NCBI RefSeq assembly: GCF_003604195.1
Contig: NZ_QXGR01000001.1
Coordinates: 124,001-188,000, forward strand
Direction: 5' to 3'
DNA: 64,000 nt
Origin: Simplicispira lacusdiani
Lineage (GTDB): Bacteria > Pseudomonadota > Gammaproteobacteria > Burkholderiales > Burkholderiaceae_C
Shown: positions 59,892-64,000 of the stretch, one piece after another
Layout: each line of letters begins with the position of its first letter
Position numbering within the stretch: position 1 is the stretch's first letter
Program-made: the position numbers and the translations under genes
Notes under the pieces: model-generated
The model's input: the letters and a program-made list of their open reading frames with translations, nothing else
What the model was told of the DNA's origin: nothing
Databases searched by the model: none

Positions 59892-61325
59892 TCAGTCGGC
59901 TCCACCGGAATTCGGCGCAAAGCCAATCCGGTTGCGTCCTTCCTCCTTGGCCAGGTACATCGCCGCGTCTGCCCGGTCGATCACCGCGTTCTGGCTTTCG
60001 TCACGCCCATGGAAGACCGCCACGCCGATGCTGGCGGTGCATTCGTGCTGGATGGCCGGGGCGGAGGGTGCGGCCTGGAGCACATAGGGATCGGCCAGGC
60101 GGATGCGGATTTTTTCTGCGATGGCGGCGGCCTGTTCGCTGGCCTCACCGGGTTGCGTGCCCAGTTCGCACAACAGCACGACGAACTCGTCGCCGCCAAA
60201 GCGGGCCACGGTGTCGGCTTCGCGCACGCAGGCTTTCAGGCGCTCGGCCACTTCGATCAGCAGCAGGTCACCCACGCCGTGGCCATGCTGGTCGTTGAGG
60301 GGCTTGAAATTGTCGAGGTCGAGGAACAGCAGCGCGCCATGGCGGTGGCTGCGCTTGCTGGCCGACATGGCCTGCTCCAGGTGCTCCAGCATCAGGCGGC
60401 GGTTGGCCAGGTGGGTGAGGGGGTCGTAAAAGGCCAGCTGCCGGACCTGCTCTTCCAGGCGCTTGCGCTCGGTGATCTCGCGGGTGATGCCGTGGTAGCC
60501 GATGATTTCGCCCCGTGCGTTGCGGTCGGGCTTGGACATCACCTCGCCCCAGATCAGGCGGCCGTCCTTGCAGCGGTGCTGCACCTGAAAGGTCAGAAAC
60601 CCGACCGGCATTCCGGCCGCCTCTTCGCGTGCCCGGCGCTGGATCATGTCCTTGACCAGCGCCACGCCTTCGTCGTTGAACAGATCAAAGACGGGGCGTC
60701 CCAACACCTCGTCGGCTTTGAATCCGCGCAGACGTTCGTCCGCCGGGCTGATGTAGGTCACGATGAGCTGGCTGTCCGTGCGCCAGAGCACGTCCTGGGT
60801 GTCCTCCGTGAGCAAGCGGTACAGCGCCTGGCTTTCGTGCAGCGCCTGGGTGCGCTCGGCCACCAGGGCCTGCAGGGCGCTGTTCTGCTCCTGCAAGCTT
60901 TTGAGGGGGTAGACCTCACCGTCCTGCGCGCTCTGGTACGGAATGGAATAGCTGCAATGCACGATCATCCACGCCTCGCCTTCGCGACGGAAGACCAGCA
61001 CCAGCCGCGCCACCTCGCGGGATAGCTGGTGGCCGCCGCTGGGCAGGTGGATGTGAAAAAAGGCGGTGGTCGCCACCACGTCATCGGACAGATCCTGCAG
61101 CGCGAGATCAAGCATCTCGATGCGGATGCGGCCCGGCACCTGCGCAAAATCCTGCTGGGTGATGCGAACCCATTCCTCGCGGTCGTGGATGAGCCGGCTT
61201 CCGCTGCCGGGGTAGCCGGTGAAGTTCTGGCTGAAGCGCGCTGTGAGACGGTCGTCCCGCGCGGCATACATCTCGATGTACTCGTCGAACAACTCACGGA
61301 TCTTGCGCTGCCGGTCCTGGTGCAT
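59892..61325 (-). CDS. SnoaL-like, PAS and GGDEF diguanylate cyclase
   Basis: 477 aa. An N-terminal SnoaL/NTF2-like domain (about 1-135; RQRKIRELFDEYIEMYAARD, WMIVHCSYSIPY), a coiled coil, a PAS domain (about 165-290), and GGDEF with active RFGGDEFV and inhibitory READ five residues before it. Cytoplasmic. The SnoaL-like fold in front of PAS is unusual and may bind a small ligand. It converges on the methyltransferase-like gene. Confidence 0.86.
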   Translation of the reverse strand: MHQDRQRKIRELFDEYIEMYAARDDRLTARFSQNFTGYPGSGSRLIHDREEWVRITQQDFAQVPGRIRIEMLDLALQDLSDDVVATTAFFHIHLPSGGHQLSREVARLVLVFRREGEAWMIVHCSYSIPYQSAQDGEVYPLKSLQEQNSALQALVAERTQALHESQALYRLLTEDTQDVLWRTDSQLIVTYISPADERLRGFKADEVLGRPVFDLFNDEGVALVKDMIQRRAREEAAGMPVGFLTFQVQHRCKDGRLIWGEVMSKPDRNARGEIIGYHGITREITERKRLEEQVRQLAFYDPLTHLANRRLMLEHLEQAMSASKRSHRHGALLFLDLDNFKPLNDQHGHGVGDLLLIEVAERLKACVREADTVARFGGDEFVVLLCELGTQPGEASEQAAAIAEKIRIRLADPYVLQAAPSAPAIQHECTASIGVAVFHGRDESQNAVIDRADAAMYLAKEEGRNRIGFAPNSGGAD

Positions 61326-61522
61326 GGTGCTGACGATCCTGGTGTGCGTGAAGGCTCTGACCAAAGCGCGTGGCGGCGGCAAGCCACACACCACGAAACG
61401 TCTTGTTACTTTACACCCACCCCTGCCGCCATGGCGGATGCCTTGCGCAAGGCATGCCAGGCCAGGGCGTATCCGGCAAGAAGCTCTCCCACGATGTGGC
61501 ATTCCTTGCCACAATGCCGAGC

Positions 61523-62722
61523 ATGATCACCCTTCAAGACATCCAGGACGCCGCATCCCGCCTACAAGGCCAGGTGCTGGAGACCCCTTGCGTGGAATCC
61601 CGCACGCTCTCGCAAATCGTGGGCGCGCAGGTGTTCCTCAAGTTCGAGAACCTGCAGTTCACCGCCTCCTTCAAGGAGCGCGGCGCCTGCAACAAGCTGA
61701 CGCTGCTCACGCCCGAGGAACGGGCGCACGGCGTGGTCGCGATGAGCGCGGGCAACCACGCCCAGGGCGTGGCCTACCACGCGCAGCGGCTGGGGCTGCG
61801 CGCGGTGATCGTGATGCCGCGCTTCACGCCCGGCGTGAAGGTGGAGCGCACGCGCGGCTTCGGCGCCGAGGTGGTGCTGCACGGCGACACGCTGGAGGAG
61901 GCCCGCGCGCATGCCTACATGCTGGCCGACACGCAGGGCCTGACCTTCGTGCACCCCTACGACGACGAGGCCGTGGCCGCGGGCCAGGGCACGCTGGCGC
62001 TGGAGATGCTGCAGGCCGTGCCCGACCTGGACACGCTGGTCATCTCGGTGGGCGGCGGCGGGCTGATCGCGGGCGTGGCCACAGCGGCCAAGGCGCTCAA
62101 GCCGGGCATCGAGGTGATCGGGGTGCAGACCACGCGCTTCCCGGCCATGGTGAACGCCGTGCAGGGCACGCACCACCCGCAGGGCACGTCGACCATCGCC
62201 GAGGGGATTGCCGTGGGTTCGCCGGGCAAGATCACGCAGGAGGTGGTGGCGCGTCTGGTGGACGACCTGCTGCTGGTGGACGAAGGCGACATCGAGCAGG
62301 CCGTGCTGATGCTGCTGGAGATCGAGAAGACGCTGGTGGAGGGCGCGGGCTCGGTCGGGCTGGCCGCGCTGCAGCGCTACGGCGATCGCTTCCGGGGCAA
62401 GAAGGTGGGGCTGGTGCTCAGCGGCGGCAACATCGACCCGCTGCTGCTGGCCGCCATCATCGAGCGCGGCCTGGTGCGCTCGGGGCGGCTCACGCGCATC
62501 CGCGTGAGCGCGCGCGACGTGCCGGGCGCGCTGGCGCGCATCACCGCCACGCTGGCCGACGCGGGCGCCAACATCGAGGAGGTGCACCACCAACGCGCCT
62601 TCACCATGCTGGCGGCACAGAACGTGGAGATCGAGCTGGTGCTGCAGACACGCGGCCATGCCCATGTGGACGAGGTGATCGAGCACCTGCACGCGGCCGG
62701 CATGGTGGCATCCAAGATGTAG
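61523..62722 (+). CDS. ilvA: Threonine ammonia-lyase
   Basis: 399 aa. Deaminates threonine to 2-oxobutanoate, the isoleucine precursor. PLP lysine in TASFKERGACNK (about 52-63), glycine loop SVGGGGLIAG (about 180), and one C-terminal ACT domain (about 325-398). The single ACT and size match the shorter (TdcB/biosynthetic type 2) enzymes. ATG 61523; the upstream frame lacks family similarity. Confidence 0.92.
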   Translation: MITLQDIQDAASRLQGQVLETPCVESRTLSQIVGAQVFLKFENLQFTASFKERGACNKLTLLTPEERAHGVVAMSAGNHAQGVAYHAQRLGLRAVIVMPRFTPGVKVERTRGFGAEVVLHGDTLEEARAHAYMLADTQGLTFVHPYDDEAVAAGQGTLALEMLQAVPDLDTLVISVGGGGLIAGVATAAKALKPGIEVIGVQTTRFPAMVNAVQGTHHPQGTSTIAEGIAVGSPGKITQEVVARLVDDLLLVDEGDIEQAVLMLLEIEKTLVEGAGSVGLAALQRYGDRFRGKKVGLVLSGGNIDPLLLAAIIERGLVRSGRLTRIRVSARDVPGALARITATLADAGANIEEVHHQRAFTMLAAQNVEIELVLQTRGHAHVDEVIEHLHAAGMVASKM

Positions 62723-62802
62723 GGCGCCAGGGCGCCCCCTGCACGTTTTGCGTGCCGCCGCTAGAATTTTGGGCAACCTCGATCCTTTCCGGAGAACGCA
62801 CC

Positions 62803-62949
62803 ATGCAGCACCCCAGCGCCAGCCACGCCCCCGCCACGCCGTCCGACGACCCCGTGGAAGCCGTCGTGCCCTACATCCCCGTGGTGCTGCCCGTGGTGGG
62901 CGGCATCATGATCTTCCTGCTGGCCATGATCGCCGTCACCATGGCCTGA
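62803..62949 (+). CDS. Small 48-aa single-pass membrane protein
   Basis: 48 aa. A short polar N-terminus, then VVPYIPVVLPVVGGIMIFLLAMIAVTMA, a single hydrophobic helix ending at the C-terminus. GGAG lies 8 bases before the ATG and a strong terminator follows the stop, so it reads as a complete gene. It has an acidic, proline-bearing head that could lie in the cytoplasm. Function unknown. Confidence 0.75.
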   Translation: MQHPSASHAPATPSDDPVEAVVPYIPVVLPVVGGIMIFLLAMIAVTMA

Positions 62950-62981
62950 ACCCGCAGCAGGCACAATCTGCAGCCCCGGAC

Positions 62982-63011
62982 AGCCCCGCCTGCCGGGGCT
63001 TTTTCTTTTTT
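62982..63011 (+). terminator. Rho-independent terminator after the small membrane protein
   Basis: AGCCCCG, a 5-base loop, CGGGGCT, then TTTTCTTTTTT. Confidence 0.92.
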
Positions 63012-63051
63012 GCGCCCCCACCAGGGCGTTCTTACGTTCTGGAGAATCCCC

Positions 63052-63753
63052 ATGCGCAGCGGCCACGCCCTTGTCCTGTTTTCCGGTGGTCAGGATTCCA
63101 CCACCTGCCTGGCCTGGGCGTTGCAGCATTTCACGCATGTGGAAACCATCGGCTTCGACTACGGCCAACGCCACCATGTGGAGCTGCAGGCGCGCCAGGA
63201 GGTGCTGGCCGCCCTGCGCACGGGCTTTCCCCAGTGGCACGGGCGCCTGGGCGAGGACCACATGGTCGATCTGGCCGTGCTGGGCCAGATCAGCGACACC
63301 GCGCTCACGCGCGAGACCGCCATCGAGATGGACGCGGCCGGACTGCCCAACACCTTCGTGCCGGGACGCAACCTGCTGTTTTTCCAGCTCGCAGCAGCCG
63401 TGGGCTACCGGCGCGGGCTGCACACGCTGGTGGGCGGCATGTGCGAGACCGATTTCTCGGGCTACCCCGACTGCCGCGATGACACCCTCAAGGCACTGCA
63501 GGTGGCCGTGTCGCTGGGCATGGGCCGGCGCTTCACCATCGAGACACCGCTGATGTGGCTCGACAAGGCCCAGACCTGGGAGCTGGCGCGCTCGCTGGGC
63601 GGCCCCCCCCTGGTGGATGCCATCGTCACGCTCTCGCACACCTGCTACCTGGGCGAGCGCGGCGCGCTGCACGCCTGGGGCCACGGCTGCGGCCATTGCC
63701 CGGCCTGCACGCTGCGGCGCCTGGGCCATGAACGCTGGCGCGCGCAGGACTGA
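63052..63753 (+). CDS. queC: 7-cyano-7-deazaguanine synthase
   Basis: 233 aa. Makes preQ0 from 7-carboxy-7-deazaguanine in the queuosine pathway. PP-loop FSGGQDSTT (about 10-18) and the zinc cysteines in the C-terminal stretch CYLGERG...[16 protein letters not shown] before the ATG. No other que genes are adjacent and no preQ1 riboswitch is apparent. Confidence 0.95.
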   Translation: MRSGHALVLFSGGQDSTTCLAWALQHFTHVETIGFDYGQRHHVELQARQEVLAALRTGFPQWHGRLGEDHMVDLAVLGQISDTALTRETAIEMDAAGLPNTFVPGRNLLFFQLAAAVGYRRGLHTLVGGMCETDFSGYPDCRDDTLKALQVAVSLGMGRRFTIETPLMWLDKAQTWELARSLGGPPLVDAIVTLSHTCYLGERGALHAWGHGCGHCPACTLRRLGHERWRAQD

Positions 63754-64000
63754 TGCGCACGGGCGGCCCGCGCCGAAGGCCGCCGTACGATCACGCATAA
63801 CATGATGCTTTTTTTGCATAAATCTTGCGGTTGTCTGACAGACAAGTTGGCGGCAGATTCATAAAATCGACATCCCAGCCGACCCGCGGATTCCGTGGAC
63901 TAGCCTCCACCCCGTGGTGGCATGCCCTTGCAACCGCCCGCCGACTGAGCACACAAGCCGTTTTTTCAAAGGCAGCGCTCAGCATCTTCCCAGCGCAGGC
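63754..64000. promoter_or_regulatory. Intergenic region with palindromic operator candidate
   Basis: The stretch after queC to the window edge holds TTGTCTG-A-CAGACAA (63832-63846), a perfect odd palindrome, with AT-rich TTTTTTGCATAAAT just before it and ATTCATAAAAT after it. This probably precedes a gene beyond the edge. No coding frame was supported. Confidence 0.4.

Overview
The window is GC-rich with strong codon bias, and its gene set points to a facultatively anaerobic, denitrifying betaproteobacterium of the Burkholderiales, most likely Comamonadaceae (Acidovorax/Alicycliphilus/Comamonas-like). Indicators are a quinol-type NO reductase with NorR, class III ribonucleotide reductase, CcoG, an SAH riboswitch before metH, many c-di-GMP proteins, and short palindromic intergenic repeats I remember from this family. 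No rRNA, tRNA, IS element, prophage or CRISPR array was found.

Layout. 0.4-5.6 kb: glycine-zipper protein, PAS-GGDEF-EAL protein, shikimate kinase, sigma-54 activator. 5.8-12.4 kb: ccoG, the C-terminal part of a split methionine synthase under an SAH riboswitch, and a membrane diguanylate cyclase. 12.5-19.8 kb: PACE exporter with divergent LysR, PPK2, glutamate dehydrogenase, an acyl-CoA synthetase coupled to a GPH-type transporter. 19.8-21.8 kb: SH3b protein and a proline-rich unknown. 22-30.1 kb: N-terminal methionine synthase half and a full hut operon (hutC-H-U-D-I-G) with two HutC operators. 30.2-33.1 kb: Cpx-like two-component system with Spy/CpxP-type proteins. 33.3-35.2 kb: recQ. 35.2-44.6 kb: signalling cluster (three related kinases, FIST sensor, HD-GYP and PAS response regulators, HDOD protein, a 70-aa protein). 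44.5-48.4 kb: 2-keto-acid decarboxylase, aldehyde dehydrogenase, membrane protein. 48.5-51.6 kb: anaerobic ribonucleotide reductase with its glycyl-radical domain on a separate gene, behind two NrdR boxes. 51.6-56.2 kb: hemerythrin and NO reductase, divergent from norR with three NorR boxes. 56.3-59.9 kb: AAA ATPase, PIN nuclease, RNA ligase, DUF1697 and methyltransferase-like genes. 59.9-64 kb: PAS-GGDEF protein, threonine ammonia-lyase, a 48-aa membrane peptide, queC.

How it fits together. Oxygen and NO adaptation recurs: CcoG for cbb3 oxidase, NorR/NorB/hemerythrin for NO, NrdDG for anaerobic dNTP synthesis. Nitrogen and amino-acid metabolism is served by hut, gdhA, ilvA and metH. Three diguanylate cyclase-type proteins and an HD-GYP regulator imply heavy c-di-GMP signalling.

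The most unusual items are the split class III ribonucleotide reductase with a repeat between the two parts, the ATPase-PIN-RNA ligase cassette (a possible RNA cleavage/repair or defence module), and the multi-kinase FIST/HD-GYP/HDOD cluster.
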